This document shows, piece by piece, positions 26,731 through 38,045 of a DNA stretch of 58,814 nt. Every line of letters begins with the position of its first letter. Position 1 is the stretch's first letter. The notes under the pieces are model-generated. The model ran no database searches. It worked only from the letters and a program-made list of their open reading frames with translations, and had not been told where the DNA came from. Position numbers and translations under genes: made by a program. The stretch is from Alkalitalea saponilacus (GTDB taxonomy: Bacteria > Bacteroidota > Bacteroidia > Bacteroidales > Marinilabiliaceae): contig NZ_FUYV01000024.1 of NCBI RefSeq assembly GCF_900168165.1, positions 1 through 58,814 of the forward strand, given 5' to 3'.

Positions 26731-28209
26731 ATGAAGACTAGAAAACTAATTTCGACATTTGCGATAGCTTTTTTGGGTGCCTTGGCAGGCGTATTTATAT
26801 ATTCACAATTCTTTTCAGCAGAGCCCAGAATTATCGAAGTACCAGTAAAAACAAATCATCCGGGAACAAACAGCATGTTCACCTCATTACCCGCAGGTTC
26901 TTCTTCAGCACAGTATCCTGACTTAACCTACGCAGCTGAAAAGTCTGTTCATGCAGTAGTTCACGTTCAAACCAAAGGCAGGAGCTCAGGATCAGGGGCA
27001 CCTTCTTCAGGTCATCCCCTTTTCGACTTTTTCTTTGGCCCCAGAGGCTTTGGCCAACCTCAGCCGCAGCAACCGGTAATGGGATCCGGTTCAGGAGTCA
27101 TCATTTCTCAGGATGGATATATTGTTACAAACAACCATGTTATTGACAGAGCCGATGAGATAGAGATTACATTAAATGACAACAGATCATATAAAGCAAT
27201 TCTGGTAGGCGCTGATCCCACAACAGATATTGCCCTGCTTAAAATAGAAGAAACAGATTTACCCTATTTAGTATATGGAAATAGCGATGCATTGAACATT
27301 GGTGAGTGGGTTCTGGCCGTGGGAAACCCTTTTAACCTCACCTCAACCGTAACAGCAGGGATTGTTAGTGCAAAATCGCGCAGTATTCAGATTCTGGGAC
27401 AAATGAGCATAGAGGCTTTTATCCAAACAGATGCAGCTGTTAACCCCGGAAACAGCGGAGGTGCATTGGTTAACACTCGTGGAGAACTTATTGGAATAAA
27501 TACTGCGATTGCCTCCAGAACAGGCTCGTTTACAGGATATTCATTTGCAGTACCCGTGAGTATTGTAGAGAAAGTGGTAGATGATTTACTGGAGTTTGGT
27601 GCTGTTCAAAGAGGCTTGCTGGGAGTCAGTATTCGCGGAATGAACAACGAACTTGCAAGAGAATTGGGTATGGACAGAGTGCGAGGCGTTTATGTCGTTG
27701 AACCAACTGAAGGCGGAGGCGCAAAAGCTGCCGGAATAAAAAGTCGTGATGTTATTCTCAGCGTAAATGGTGATGCCGTAAATTCTGTACCACAACTTCA
27801 AGAACGGGTTAGCAGATTCCGGCCTGGAGATAATGTTCAATTAGAGGTACTAAGAGATGGAAAAAGAAAACCTTTTACCGTAACTTTACGTAATATACAT
27901 GGAAACACAGATTTGGTGCAAAATGTGGATAAGATGTCTTTACTTGGAGCATCGTTTGAACCACTGTCAGATGATGAGAGGCAAAGGCTTCGCATCCGAA
28001 ATGGCATAAAAGTCACCGAAGTTGGATCCGGGAAATTCCGTGATGCAGGTATACGTGAGGGATATGTTATTATTCAGGCCAACAGAGTACCGGTTAATAG
28101 TGAAGACGACTTAAGGAAAGTTGTGGATGTAGCAAGTGATGCCTTGTTCCTGTCAGGAGTTTATCAAAACGGCCGAACATCTTTCTACGCCATCAATCTT
28201 CAGGAATAA
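26731..28209 (+). CDS. HtrA/DegP family periplasmic serine protease
   Basis: 492 residues. A signal anchor (FAIAFLGALAGVFIYS) is followed by a trypsin-like domain with His136 (TNNHVI), Asp166 (TTDIALLKI) and Ser242 (NPGNSGGAL), the loop LA-like insertion of Gly/Pro/Phe (HPLFDFFFGPRGFG) and two PDZ domains (about 285-385 and 405-490). It degrades or chaperones misfolded envelope proteins. The sigma factor gene follows after 65 bases but has its own promoter. Confidence 0.95.
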   Translation: MKTRKLISTFAIAFLGALAGVFIYSQFFSAEPRIIEVPVKTNHPGTNSMFTSLPAGSSSAQYPDLTYAAEKSVHAVVHVQTKGRSSGSGAPSSGHPLFDFFFGPRGFGQPQPQQPVMGSGSGVIISQDGYIVTNNHVIDRADEIEITLNDNRSYKAILVGADPTTDIALLKIEETDLPYLVYGNSDALNIGEWVLAVGNPFNLTSTVTAGIVSAKSRSIQILGQMSIEAFIQTDAAVNPGNSGGALVNTRGELIGINTAIASRTGSFTGYSFAVPVSIVEKVVDDLLEFGAVQRGLLGVSIRGMNNELARELGMDRVRGVYVVEPTEGGGAKAAGIKSRDVILSVNGDAVNSVPQLQERVSRFRPGDNVQLEVLRDGKRKPFTVTLRNIHGNTDLVQNVDKMSLLGASFEPLSDDERQRLRIRNGIKVTEVGSGKFRDAGIREGYVIIQANRVPVNSEDDLRKVVDVASDALFLSGVYQNGRTSFYAINLQE

Positions 28210-28223
28210 ATAAGCAATTAAGA

Positions 28224-28254
28224 TTGCTTTACTAGATAAAAAAGTGTAATTTTG
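28224..28254 (+). promoter_or_regulatory. consensus promoter of the primary sigma gene
   Basis: TTG at 28224-28226, 20-base spacer, TAATTTTG at 28247-28254: a full match to TTG-N19-21-TAnnTTTG. The ATG lies 21 bases beyond, giving a very short leader. Confidence 0.75.
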
Positions 28255-28274
28255 CGGCGTATTTTAAAGGGAAC

Positions 28275-29135
28275 ATGAGACAACTAAAAATAACAAAATC
28301 AATCACCAATCGCGAAAGCGCATCTCTGGACAAATATCTTCAGGAGATTGGGCGCGAGGAACTTATCTCTGTAGAAGAAGAGGTAGAGCTGGCGCAACGC
28401 ATAAAAAAAGGCGACCAAACTGCTCTTGAAAAACTAACCAGGGCAAACTTGCGATTTGTGGTATCAGTTGCTAAACAATATCAAAACCAAGGACTTAGTC
28501 TTCCAGACCTTATTAATGAAGGAAACCTCGGATTGATTAAAGCGGCAGAGAAGTTTGATGAGACCAGAGGTTTCAAATTTATTTCATACGCCGTATGGTG
28601 GATCAGACAATCCATTCTACAAGCGTTAGCAGAACAATCGAGAATTGTCAGACTACCGTTAAATCAGGTTGGATCGTTGAATAAAATCAACAAAGCTTAC
28701 TCAAAATTTGAGCAGGAGCATGAGCGCAAGCCTTCTCCCGAAGAGTTGGCAGATCAACTTGAACTACCAGCAGACAAAGTGGCAGATACTCTGCGGGTAG
28801 CAGGACGGCATATTTCCGTTGATGCACCGTTCGTGGAAGGAGAAGACAACAGCCTGCTGGATGTATTGGTGAACAGTGATTCTCCAAATGCAGACAGAAC
28901 TCTGATGAATGAATCTCTTTCAAAAGAGATTGAAAGAGCGCTGGCTACTCTTACCGAAAGAGAAAGCGACATCATTAAACTATTCTTTGGAATAGGATGC
29001 CAGGAAATGACGCTTGAAGAGATTGGTGAAAGATTTGGACTTACCAGAGAAAGAGTAAGACAGATTAAAGAAAAAGCAATACGAAGATTAAGACACACTT
29101 CACGAAGCAAGTTGTTGAAATCTTATCTTGGATAA
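28275..29135 (+). CDS. rpoD: RNA polymerase primary sigma factor
   Basis: 286 residues, the short Bacteroidota form that lacks region 1.1 and the large non-conserved region. Region 1.2 ([16 protein letters not shown]), 2.1-2.4 ([50 protein letters not shown]), 3 and 4.2 ([28 protein letters not shown]) are all intact. It directs transcription from TTG/TAnnTTTG promoters like those marked in this window. Strong terminator directly after. Confidence 0.97.
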   Translation: MRQLKITKSITNRESASLDKYLQEIGREELISVEEEVELAQRIKKGDQTALEKLTRANLRFVVSVAKQYQNQGLSLPDLINEGNLGLIKAAEKFDETRGFKFISYAVWWIRQSILQALAEQSRIVRLPLNQVGSLNKINKAYSKFEQEHERKPSPEELADQLELPADKVADTLRVAGRHISVDAPFVEGEDNSLLDVLVNSDSPNADRTLMNESLSKEIERALATLTERESDIIKLFFGIGCQEMTLEEIGERFGLTRERVRQIKEKAIRRLRHTSRSKLLKSYLG

Positions 29136-29140
29136 TAATA

Positions 29141-29171
29141 AAAAAGGCTTTCGAAATTCGAAAGCCTTTTT
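29141..29171. terminator. bidirectional terminator after rpoD
   Basis: A perfect 15-bp stem (29141-29155 with 29157-29171), A-run on one side and T-run on the other, between the convergent rpoD and glycosyltransferase genes. Confidence 0.92.
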
Positions 29172-29183
29172 TAATCCAATTTA

Positions 29184-30293
29184 TTAACCGGTAATATCTG
29201 GAAAATATTCATTCATAACAACTTCTTCCTCTTGCCAGTTAAGTATTTGAGCTGCCCTTTTTAGGTTCTCTTTCCATTCATTTCTCAAGTCTGCAGTTTC
29301 GCAGGCAGTTTTAATAGCTTCGGCAATTTCCTTTGGCTCCATAGAGTTTAAAAGAATTCCAGTTTTATATTTCACAACAATCTCACTTATGTCCGGGAAA
29401 CCTGTTGCTATAACCGGTAAACCCATTGCCGGATAATCAAATATGCGATTGGGCAAAGAGTGATAATAGTTCAGCCCCATATTCTCGAGCAGACAAAGCC
29501 CCACATGAGCATTTGTAGCATGCTTGCTTAGTTCCTCAAAGGGAAGCCAACCAAGAAACTCAACCTGCTTCTCCAGCTTTTCATTTATCACCATCTGTCG
29601 CAAATCACCATCTATATCTCCGGAGCCGACAATGATCAACTTATAATGAGGCAAATGTTTCATGGCCAAAATTGATGCTTCAAGACCTCTTCCAATATTT
29701 AAGGCTCCCTGATAATAAACTATTGGAGAATCACTAACAGGACGAATCTCAGAAATTAAATACGGTACGTAAGGGACATTTCGAAGCAAGAAGAATTCCT
29801 TGTTGTATCTGGATCGATAAATATCCTGCAACCCTCGAGAAACAGTAAAACCCTTCTTTACTCCCGGTAGCAATAGCTTTTCTAAAAACAACCAGATGGA
29901 CTGAATAAAAGGCCTAATTTTCACTTCAGGTGTTTCAGGCATATATTCATGGCTATCGAATACAACGGGAACTCTTTTCAGAAAGCCGGCCAAACGACAG
30001 GCTAAAAGTGTATCAAGATCGACTGAAATTATGTGGTCTGATTTTTTGAATAACAATATCCAAAACAGAGCAATATTATAATAAATATAAAAGAATGGAC
30101 CTCTATTTACAGGACAGGAAAACCGGTAGTGTTTTCCTTTGCGACCATCAGGGATTTTTGTGTCAGGCCATCTTCTCCCTATCAGTAACACATCGTATCC
30201 ACGCTGTTCTAAAGAGCCTGCAAGCTTTGCCACCCTGTTATCGGTAACAAGATTATTAATTACAGCTATGACAATACGTTTCTTTTTTGCCAT
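29184..30293 (-). CDS. GT4-type glycosyltransferase
   Basis: 369 residues from ATG 30293 (a further upstream ATG at 30305 is possible). GT-B fold: an N-terminal domain with VINNLVTDNRVAKLAGSL and FDSHEYMPETP, and a C-terminal Glycos_transf_1 domain with YQGALNIGRGLEASI, IIVGSGDIDG and LPNRIFDYPAMGLPVIATGFPDI, the donor-binding area; the usual EX7E first Glu is replaced by the LPNRIFDYPAMG variant. It probably adds a sugar to a cell-surface glycan or lipid; substrate unknown. No other glycan synthesis gene is adjacent. Confidence 0.88.
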   Translation of the reverse strand: MAKKKRIVIAVINNLVTDNRVAKLAGSLEQRGYDVLLIGRRWPDTKIPDGRKGKHYRFSCPVNRGPFFYIYYNIALFWILLFKKSDHIISVDLDTLLACRLAGFLKRVPVVFDSHEYMPETPEVKIRPFIQSIWLFLEKLLLPGVKKGFTVSRGLQDIYRSRYNKEFFLLRNVPYVPYLISEIRPVSDSPIVYYQGALNIGRGLEASILAMKHLPHYKLIIVGSGDIDGDLRQMVINEKLEKQVEFLGWLPFEELSKHATNAHVGLCLLENMGLNYYHSLPNRIFDYPAMGLPVIATGFPDISEIVVKYKTGILLNSMEPKEIAEAIKTACETADLRNEWKENLKRAAQILNWQEEEVVMNEYFPDITG

Positions 30294-30334
30294 TATTTCC
30301 AACAATTATAATCAGATACTCTCTTATATACATA

Positions 30335-30369
30335 AAACCTTCCTGTTCAACGATGGAACAGGAAGGTTT
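30335..30369 (-). terminator. terminator after gyrB
   Basis: A 14-bp perfect stem (30335-30348 with 30356-30369) with a 7-base loop, 35 bases beyond the gyrB stop on the minus strand; a short T-run follows on that strand. Confidence 0.8.
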
Positions 30370-30403
30370 ATTATAATATAAAGCCAAAAATCATATTGAT
30401 GTT

Positions 30404-32706
<2,303 letters not shown>

Positions 32707-33210
32707 TTGAAAAACGAGATTCAACATAAATGGTATGCCTTATACACCAAGTCCAGATCGGAAAAGAAAGTGCGTGAACAGTTAGTTGCAATGGGCATTA
32801 AAGCATATTTGCCATTAAAGCGGGAATTAAAACAATGGAGTGATAGAAAAAAATGGGTGGAAACACCCATTATCAGCTCATATATCTTTGTAAACATTTC
32901 TGCTGCCGATTACAAACGTGTTTTTGAAGCCAATGGAGTTGTTTCATATGTTTCACACAAAGGTAAAGCGGTAACCATTCCTGATCACGAGATTGAAGCA
33001 ATGCAAAAAACGGTTGAAAACAAGTTATCTTTCAGTGTTGAAACCGGAAATATTGTAAAAGGTCAAACCGTTACTGTTACTTCGGGACCGTTAAAGGGAG
33101 TAAGTGGTATTGTAAAAGAGATCAGAGGCAAGAGGAAACTTCACCTCCAAATCAGCCACATCGGTTACACGCTTGTAGTTAATCTTGAGAACGACTCAGT
33201 AGACCTCTGA
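32707..33210 (+). CDS. UpxY/NusG-family antitermination factor
   Basis: 167 residues: an N-terminal NGN domain (HKWYALYTKSRSEKKVREQL... PIISSYIFVNI) and a C-terminal KOW motif region (VKGQTVTVTSGPLKGVSGIVKEIRGKRKL). It is a NusG paralogue of the UpxY/LoaP type that, in Bacteroides, begins capsular polysaccharide operons and prevents premature termination. The start is a TTG at 32707: no in-frame ATG precedes MGIKAYL, which lies inside the NGN fold. No polysaccharide operon follows; the next gene is convergent, only five bases away. Confidence 0.88.
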   Translation: MKNEIQHKWYALYTKSRSEKKVREQLVAMGIKAYLPLKRELKQWSDRKKWVETPIISSYIFVNISAADYKRVFEANGVVSYVSHKGKAVTIPDHEIEAMQKTVENKLSFSVETGNIVKGQTVTVTSGPLKGVSGIVKEIRGKRKLHLQISHIGYTLVVNLENDSVDL

Positions 33211-33215
33211 ACCTT

Positions 33216-34355
33216 TCAGAGCTTGTCTTTGATTTTTTGAAAAAACATCCTGAATGTGTTTCGGAATAAATATGATAATCGGATAAAAACGTTCCGTTTT
33301 ATACCGGCATTATCATTTCTGATCAATTGCTTTAAGAAATGGTATTTTTGCTTTAGTCCTTTAGAATTCCAAAATCTTTCCCAAGCGATGGAGTAACTGT
33401 ACTCCAGTTTTTGCTCTCCTGTTCCGCGTGCAAATTTGATGATCAGCTCCAACTCTCTTTTTTGCCTGCCTTTTAAAGGAACATTCAGGTTGGCTGCGGG
33501 ATTCAAAATATTATACAAAGAAAGAATAAGAGTTACAGGTTCATATATCCCATAACGATGTGCTTTTGAGAGCACATCATCCCATGAAAGTTCATCATAG
33601 TATTCCATTAGCTTTCTGATATCCATCAGCCAGCCAAGTCGGATACCTCCCATTTTGTAATTATAATAGGTGTGCAGACAGGTATGTAAAACTTGAGAAC
33701 AGGGATCCAGTGAAAACAAACCACTCTTTATATCGCGCACCGCGCTCCTCCATATCACATCAACAGGAATTTTATAAGATGTATTCTGTGGGAACAAGGA
33801 TCTGTGTACCTCTATTGTAGCTCCTCGAAACATTACAGGTGGAAGATGATGGCCGGTAGCGTCTTGTTTTACGAGTTTATAACCGCTATCGGGCCAAAGT
33901 AATTTCCAGGCCGTATCAGCCTGCTCCTCCCGCACCAGAATATCAATATCACTGAACGGCCTGAAAGCAGGATTTTCGTATACTACTGCTGAGAGAAAAC
34001 TCCCTTTAAGAACAATGGCCTCGATTCCGTTTTTATGGAATAATGAAAGTATTTCGATTAAGATTTGATTAAATAAAAGATTTCTCGCGTAAATTGATAG
34101 AAAATCTCTTTTGAGCTCATCCAAAACAGGCTGAGAGAATTGGCTTACTGAGTTGCTTTTATATAAGAGTTGTGCCAGACCATGTTTTCGCGCATACAAT
34201 ATGATATGCTGTTGCAGATCGTTATCGAGAGGAGCTAAATCATTGCAATCACGAAAAAGTGCATCAACAACCCATTTCTCTTCCGGGAGAAAAATAAGTT
34301 CCCAATGATCATGATTCCGGTCAGATTTTTTCACAGTAGATTTTAATTGAAACAT
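33216..34355 (-). CDS. nucleotidyltransferase-fold protein (NTP_transf_5-like)
   Basis: 379 residues. The core is VLKGSFLSAVVYENPAFRPFSDIDILV near residue 115-145: a GS motif followed by the DxD metal site of a nucleotidyltransferase fold. Flanking helices, IEVHRSLFP and a Tyr/Trp-rich C-terminus resemble the uncharacterised nucleotidyltransferase family (PF14907), which in Bacteroidota often lies in polysaccharide or lasso-peptide-like clusters and next to UpxY-type factors. Substrate is unknown. Convergent with and five bases from the upxY-like gene. Confidence 0.8.
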   Translation of the reverse strand: MFQLKSTVKKSDRNHDHWELIFLPEEKWVVDALFRDCNDLAPLDNDLQQHIILYARKHGLAQLLYKSNSVSQFSQPVLDELKRDFLSIYARNLLFNQILIEILSLFHKNGIEAIVLKGSFLSAVVYENPAFRPFSDIDILVREEQADTAWKLLWPDSGYKLVKQDATGHHLPPVMFRGATIEVHRSLFPQNTSYKIPVDVIWRSAVRDIKSGLFSLDPCSQVLHTCLHTYYNYKMGGIRLGWLMDIRKLMEYYDELSWDDVLSKAHRYGIYEPVTLILSLYNILNPAANLNVPLKGRQKRELELIIKFARGTGEQKLEYSYSIAWERFWNSKGLKQKYHFLKQLIRNDNAGIKRNVFIRLSYLFRNTFRMFFQKIKDKL

Positions 34356-34391
34356 ATCACTACCATCTTTCCAAACAAAGAAAGCAAAAAA

Positions 34392-34422
34392 AACCTTCGA
34401 ACGCGAACGCGTTCGAAGGTTT
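34392..34422 (-). terminator. terminator after gdhA
   Basis: A stem of 13 bp (34392-34404 with 34410-34422, allowing the GAACG-rich apex) followed on the minus strand by a run of T. It is 22 bases after the gdhA stop. Confidence 0.85.
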
Positions 34423-34444
34423 GATATCTAATTTACTGCTATAT

Positions 34445-35800
34445 TTATACCAATCCCTGAGCCAACATGGCATTAGCTACTTTATGGAAACCACTGATAT
34501 TGGCGCCATTTACATAGTTTACATAGCCACTTGCATCAGTCCCGTTTTTAACACAAGTCTCGTGAATGTTTATCATGATGGAATGAAGTTTAGCATCCAC
34601 CTCCTCAGGAGTCCATTGCAAACGCATTGAGTTTTGAGACATTTCCAATCCTGAAACAGCAACACCTCCGGCGTTGGCAGCCTTTCCAGGTCCATAAAGG
34701 ATTTTTCTGTCGTGGAAAACTTTAATGGCTTCGGGGGTAGAAGGCATGTTTGCACCTTCGGCCACACAGTAGCATCCGTTTTCTACCAACACCTGAGCAT
34801 CGTCTCCATTTAACTCATTCTGAGTGGCACATGGAAGAGCAATATCGCATTTTGCCTTCCACGGACGAGATCCTTCCCAATATTCAGCCTCAGGATATTT
34901 CTCTGCATACTCCTTAATTCTACCACGGATGGCATTCTTAAGCATCATTACATATTCAAGCTTTTCTGTGGTAATTCCTTTCGGATCGTAAATTGAACCG
35001 TTAGAATCAGAAAATGTTACAACTGTACCACCTAACTCAATCACTTTTTGTGCTGCATACTGCGCAACGTTTCCAGAACCACTTATTGCAACAGTTTTTC
35101 CTTTAAAGCTATCGTTGCGGGTTTTAAGCATCTCCTGTGCAAAGTAAACAGTTCCAAAACCAGTTGCTTCTGGACGTAACGGACTACCACCAAAATCAAG
35201 TCCTTTTCCAGTGAAAGTTCCGGTAAACTCATTACGTAATCTTTTGTATTGTCCAAACATATAAGCAACCTCACGTCCACCAACACCAATATCACCAGCA
35301 GGTACATCAAGATTTGGACCAATGTGACGATGCAATTCAGTGATGAAAGACTGGCAGAACTTCATTACTTCATTATCCGATTTTCCTTTTGGGTTGAAAT
35401 CGGAGCCTCCTTTTCCACCACCCATTGGCAGAGAGGTCAAGCTATTTTTGAAAACTTGTTCGAACGCTAGAAACTTTAAAATCCCAAGGTTAACCGATGC
35501 ATGAAAACGTATTCCTCCTTTATAGGGACCAATAGCGCTGTTCATTTGTACACGAAAACCTCTGTTTATCTGAACTTCTCCACGATCATCAAGCCATGGA
35601 ACTCTAAACATGATGACACGTTCTGGTTCAGCCATTCTTTCAAGAATCTTGTTTTTCATTAAAACAGGATTCTCAACGATAAATGGAGCTAAACTTTCTA
35701 CAACTTCATGTACTGCCTGATAAAACTCCGGTTCAGCCGGATTGCGCGATTGAATACCGGCCATAAAATCTTCAATGTAACGGGATACCTGGTTCTTCAT
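34445..35800 (-). CDS. gdhA: glutamate dehydrogenase, probably NADP-type
   Basis: 451 residues, the hexameric bacterial GDH length. The active-site segment PMGGGKGGSDFNPKGKSD (near residue 122-140) carries the catalytic lysine; the Rossmann loop ISGSGNVAQYAAQK is near 235. It interconverts 2-oxoglutarate plus ammonia and glutamate. Overall pattern is closest to NADP-dependent enzymes; the cofactor is inferred. Monocistronic, divergent from a small cysteine-rich ORF with 396 bases between. Confidence 0.95.
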   Translation of the reverse strand: MKNQVSRYIEDFMAGIQSRNPAEPEFYQAVHEVVESLAPFIVENPVLMKNKILERMAEPERVIMFRVPWLDDRGEVQINRGFRVQMNSAIGPYKGGIRFHASVNLGILKFLAFEQVFKNSLTSLPMGGGKGGSDFNPKGKSDNEVMKFCQSFITELHRHIGPNLDVPAGDIGVGGREVAYMFGQYKRLRNEFTGTFTGKGLDFGGSPLRPEATGFGTVYFAQEMLKTRNDSFKGKTVAISGSGNVAQYAAQKVIELGGTVVTFSDSNGSIYDPKGITTEKLEYVMMLKNAIRGRIKEYAEKYPEAEYWEGSRPWKAKCDIALPCATQNELNGDDAQVLVENGCYCVAEGANMPSTPEAIKVFHDRKILYGPGKAANAGGVAVSGLEMSQNSMRLQWTPEEVDAKLHSIMINIHETCVKNGTDASGYVNYVNGANISGFHKVANAMLAQGLV

Positions 35801-36196
35801 TTTTCTTAAATAATTAAATTATACAATACTTTATATAACCATGATCATTGTCATAAATATGAACTAAAAATAGCTGCTAAATAAATTTCGAGTGACAAAA
35901 ATACAACAATTTATATCATTTCACTTACAACTTAACCGTTTTTTTCCAAGATTAATAACAAACTATTTGATAGAATTATTACTTTAACTAAAAAATGAAA
36001 TACGAATACCAATAAATTGAAGGGTAATTATTCCTATTTTTGTTAAAAAAATGAGTTAAGCATGTATTATCAGGACTCTTGTAGGGATAAAATGTAAAAC
36101 AAAAAGCTTAACCTTCGGAAAAAGAACATTTTAAATTATCTGATATATGCATCATAATATTTTTTATAAAATAATCTGACTTAACATATTGATCAC
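35801..36196. other. AT-rich intergenic region
   Basis: 396 bases between the divergent gdhA and the 59-residue ORF. On the minus strand TATTTTTG (35896-35903 on the plus coordinates) resembles a -7 box for gdhA, with a TTG slightly too far upstream. No ORF or structure otherwise. Confidence 0.35.
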
Positions 36197-36376
36197 ATGA
36201 AAAATAAAAAGTCGTGCTTCGTTTGTAACGAAATCATTGAAATAGAGGAGATAACTTACAACAAAGTAATAAACCTCCCGGTTTGCAAAAAATGCATGAA
36301 TACTGAAAAAGAAAAAAGCGCAGAAAAAAGTGCTATGGACTCTTTGGGAGAAGGGTTTGTTTGTGGATGTATTTGA
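36197..36376 (+). CDS. 59-residue cysteine-rich protein, zinc-ribbon-like
   Basis: ATG at 36197 to TGA at 36374-36376, too short for most ORF filters. The sequence starts MKNKKSCFVCNE and has CxxC at Cys7/Cys10, a second CxxC at Cys30/Cys33 (VCKKC) and a final CGC at 56-58. Two CxxC knuckles 20 residues apart are the usual spacing of a treble-clef or ribbon zinc site. The middle is acidic then Lys/Glu-rich helical. It stops six bases from the convergent DUF2807 gene, the compact packing of a real gene. Function unknown; no family named with confidence. Confidence 0.6.
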   Translation: MKNKKSCFVCNEIIEIEEITYNKVINLPVCKKCMNTEKEKSAEKSAMDSLGEGFVCGCI

Positions 36377-36382
36377 AAATAA

Positions 36383-37174
36383 TCAATACGACATAAAACG
36401 CTGAATGATTCCATCTCCTTGAATGCTTTGGGAAAGCTGAGGATCTCCTGTGTAAAACACTCTACCAGAACCATTAATAACAACATTTAACAGCTCATCT
36501 GCATGACAGTAAATCAACCCCGACCCATACAAATAAACCCTGGTACTGTTTGCTTCCAGATGAATTCCATCAATTATACCGGAACCCTCCTGTACCAGTC
36601 TTAATGTATCCACCTTGCCTTTAAGTAATGTTTCACCAGAACCAATTTGTCTGACAATAAAATTTCCAAACTCACCTTTCAACATCGCTCTGGCGCCGCT
36701 TTCTGAAATATAATTAAAATCATCTACTGCGATGCTGTCAGTTTCTATAAATGATCCTCCGGTATTATTTATTCTTAAGCGCGGAAGATTAAACTCAGAT
36801 AATATGACCTTTCCATTTCCATTGTTATCAATACTAGACAAAACAGGTGTGGAAACAAGAATATTGATGGCATTAACCGGGTGCAGATTAAAATTATTGC
36901 GTCGACGAATAATCAGTCTTGAGTTTTCGATCTCAGTGACAACATATGGAATTAGGTTTGCATCTCCTGTAACGGTAACTCCCCACTGTTCCCCCTGGAT
37001 AATGGTAACAACAAAATCATTAAGCACCTCGACTTCCCGAAAAGTGCCGATTTCCCGAACATTTTCTGTCAGAATTCCATCTCCAAAAAGATCAAGATTA
37101 ATGATTCCTTCACAAGAAATGAACAGTAAAGCACCGAATAGAAAGCACGTAATATTGCGAAGGAATTTACCCAT
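36383..37174 (-). CDS. DUF2807 lipoprotein (head GIN domain)
   Basis: 263 residues with a lipoprotein signal (FGALLFISC, lipobox Cys at about 20). The rest is a DUF2807 beta-helix: FREVEVLNDFVVTIIQGEQWGVTVTGDANLIPYV, repeated SGxxI/V turns and a C-terminal VVINGSGRVFYTGDPQL block. This is the more canonical member of the family; the protein at 3322-4050 is the second paralogue in this window. Probably surface or periplasmic; role unknown. Confidence 0.85.
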   Translation of the reverse strand: MGKFLRNITCFLFGALLFISCEGIINLDLFGDGILTENVREIGTFREVEVLNDFVVTIIQGEQWGVTVTGDANLIPYVVTEIENSRLIIRRRNNFNLHPVNAINILVSTPVLSSIDNNGNGKVILSEFNLPRLRINNTGGSFIETDSIAVDDFNYISESGARAMLKGEFGNFIVRQIGSGETLLKGKVDTLRLVQEGSGIIDGIHLEANSTRVYLYGSGLIYCHADELLNVVINGSGRVFYTGDPQLSQSIQGDGIIQRFMSY

Positions 37175-37276
37175 ATATGTACAACAAATAAACTTCTGTT
37201 TCTTACAAAGTTACTTACAACCATTGAAAATAACCAGAAATTAATCTTTATTGACAATTAAAAAAACCTAAATAAA

Positions 37277-37375
37277 TTGCATTGAAAAGTTTTTTTTCTA
37301 TCTTTACAATGCTTTTGGTTTAATATTTAAAGAGAAGGGGATGGTAACTTCGGTTACAATCCCCTTATTCTTTTT
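37277..37375 (+). promoter_or_regulatory. promoter and terminator-like leader hairpin before nitroreductase
   Basis: TTG (37277-37279), a 19-base spacer and TATCTTTA (37299-37306) make a good promoter. The leader then folds into a 14-bp stem with one mismatch (37335-37348 with 37353-37366) capped by a C(TTCG)G tetraloop and followed by ATTCTTTTT (37367-37375). This is an intrinsic-terminator shape inside the 5'-UTR, 24 bases before the ATG at 37399. It could be an attenuator, or end a short RNA of about 65 bases. Confidence 0.65.
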
Positions 37376-37398
37376 AAATAAACAAAGAAAGTTACATT

Positions 37399-37935
37399 AT
37401 GAAATTAATGGACGTCTTCAAAAAAAGAGAATCAGTAAGATCTTACAAATCAGAACTGGTTAGTAAAACAGAACTACTTGAAATTCTGGAAGCAGGCAGA
37501 ATTGCTCCATCAGCAGTAAATTTTCAGCCATGGCGGTTTATTGTAATCGATGACCCCGAACTTCTGAAAGAAGTATATAAAGCATATCCCAGAGAATGGT
37601 TTAAAACGGCTCCCCAGGTAATTATTGTATGCGGAAATCATGATGAATCATGGAAACGTAAATTGGACAACAAAGATCATTGCGATATTGACGTTGCCAT
37701 TGCCATTGATCATATGACGCTGGCTGCTGCAGAAAAGGGAATCGGCACTTGCTGGGTATGTAATTTTAATCCGACAATAATACAAGAAGTGCTAAATCTT
37801 CCTCAGGAACTGGAGCCTGTTGCATTGCTCCCTGTCGGATATCCGGATAACCCAGCTCAAGCAGAAGAAAAAATGCGAAAACCGCTATCAAAAATTGCTT
37901 TCAGAAATTCACTTAATAATCCCTTTCAAATCTAA
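37399..37935 (+). CDS. nitroreductase family protein
   Basis: 178 residues. FMN-site features are KRESVRSYKSE at the start, IAPSAVNFQPWRFIV near residue 35-50, and AAEKGIGTCWVCNF near 113-126. Members are NAD(P)H-dependent flavin reductases that act on nitro compounds, quinones or as partner enzymes; the real substrate is not evident. Single gene with a structured leader; a terminator lies 110 bases downstream. Confidence 0.9.
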   Translation: MKLMDVFKKRESVRSYKSELVSKTELLEILEAGRIAPSAVNFQPWRFIVIDDPELLKEVYKAYPREWFKTAPQVIIVCGNHDESWKRKLDNKDHCDIDVAIAIDHMTLAAAEKGIGTCWVCNFNPTIIQEVLNLPQELEPVALLPVGYPDNPAQAEEKMRKPLSKIAFRNSLNNPFQI

Positions 37936-37939
37936 CAAG

Positions 37940-38007
37940 CCTGTCATTTCGAGCGATGCGAGAAATATATTACATGATTATTAATTTAGAAAAACTTAGT
38001 CGGGCAG
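37940..38007. repeat. dispersed 68-bp repeat, copy A
   Basis: This segment carries the core ATTTCGAGCGATGCGAGAAAT and a long tail ending CTTAGTCGGGCAG. About 80% of it is matched at 41849-41917 (copy B). It lies between the nitroreductase stop and its terminator. It resembles short interspersed palindromic elements common in Bacteroidota intergenic regions. Confidence 0.75.
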
Positions 38008-38045
38008 TAGTGATTTTGAAGTATCAACACCCTTATAACAAAAGG

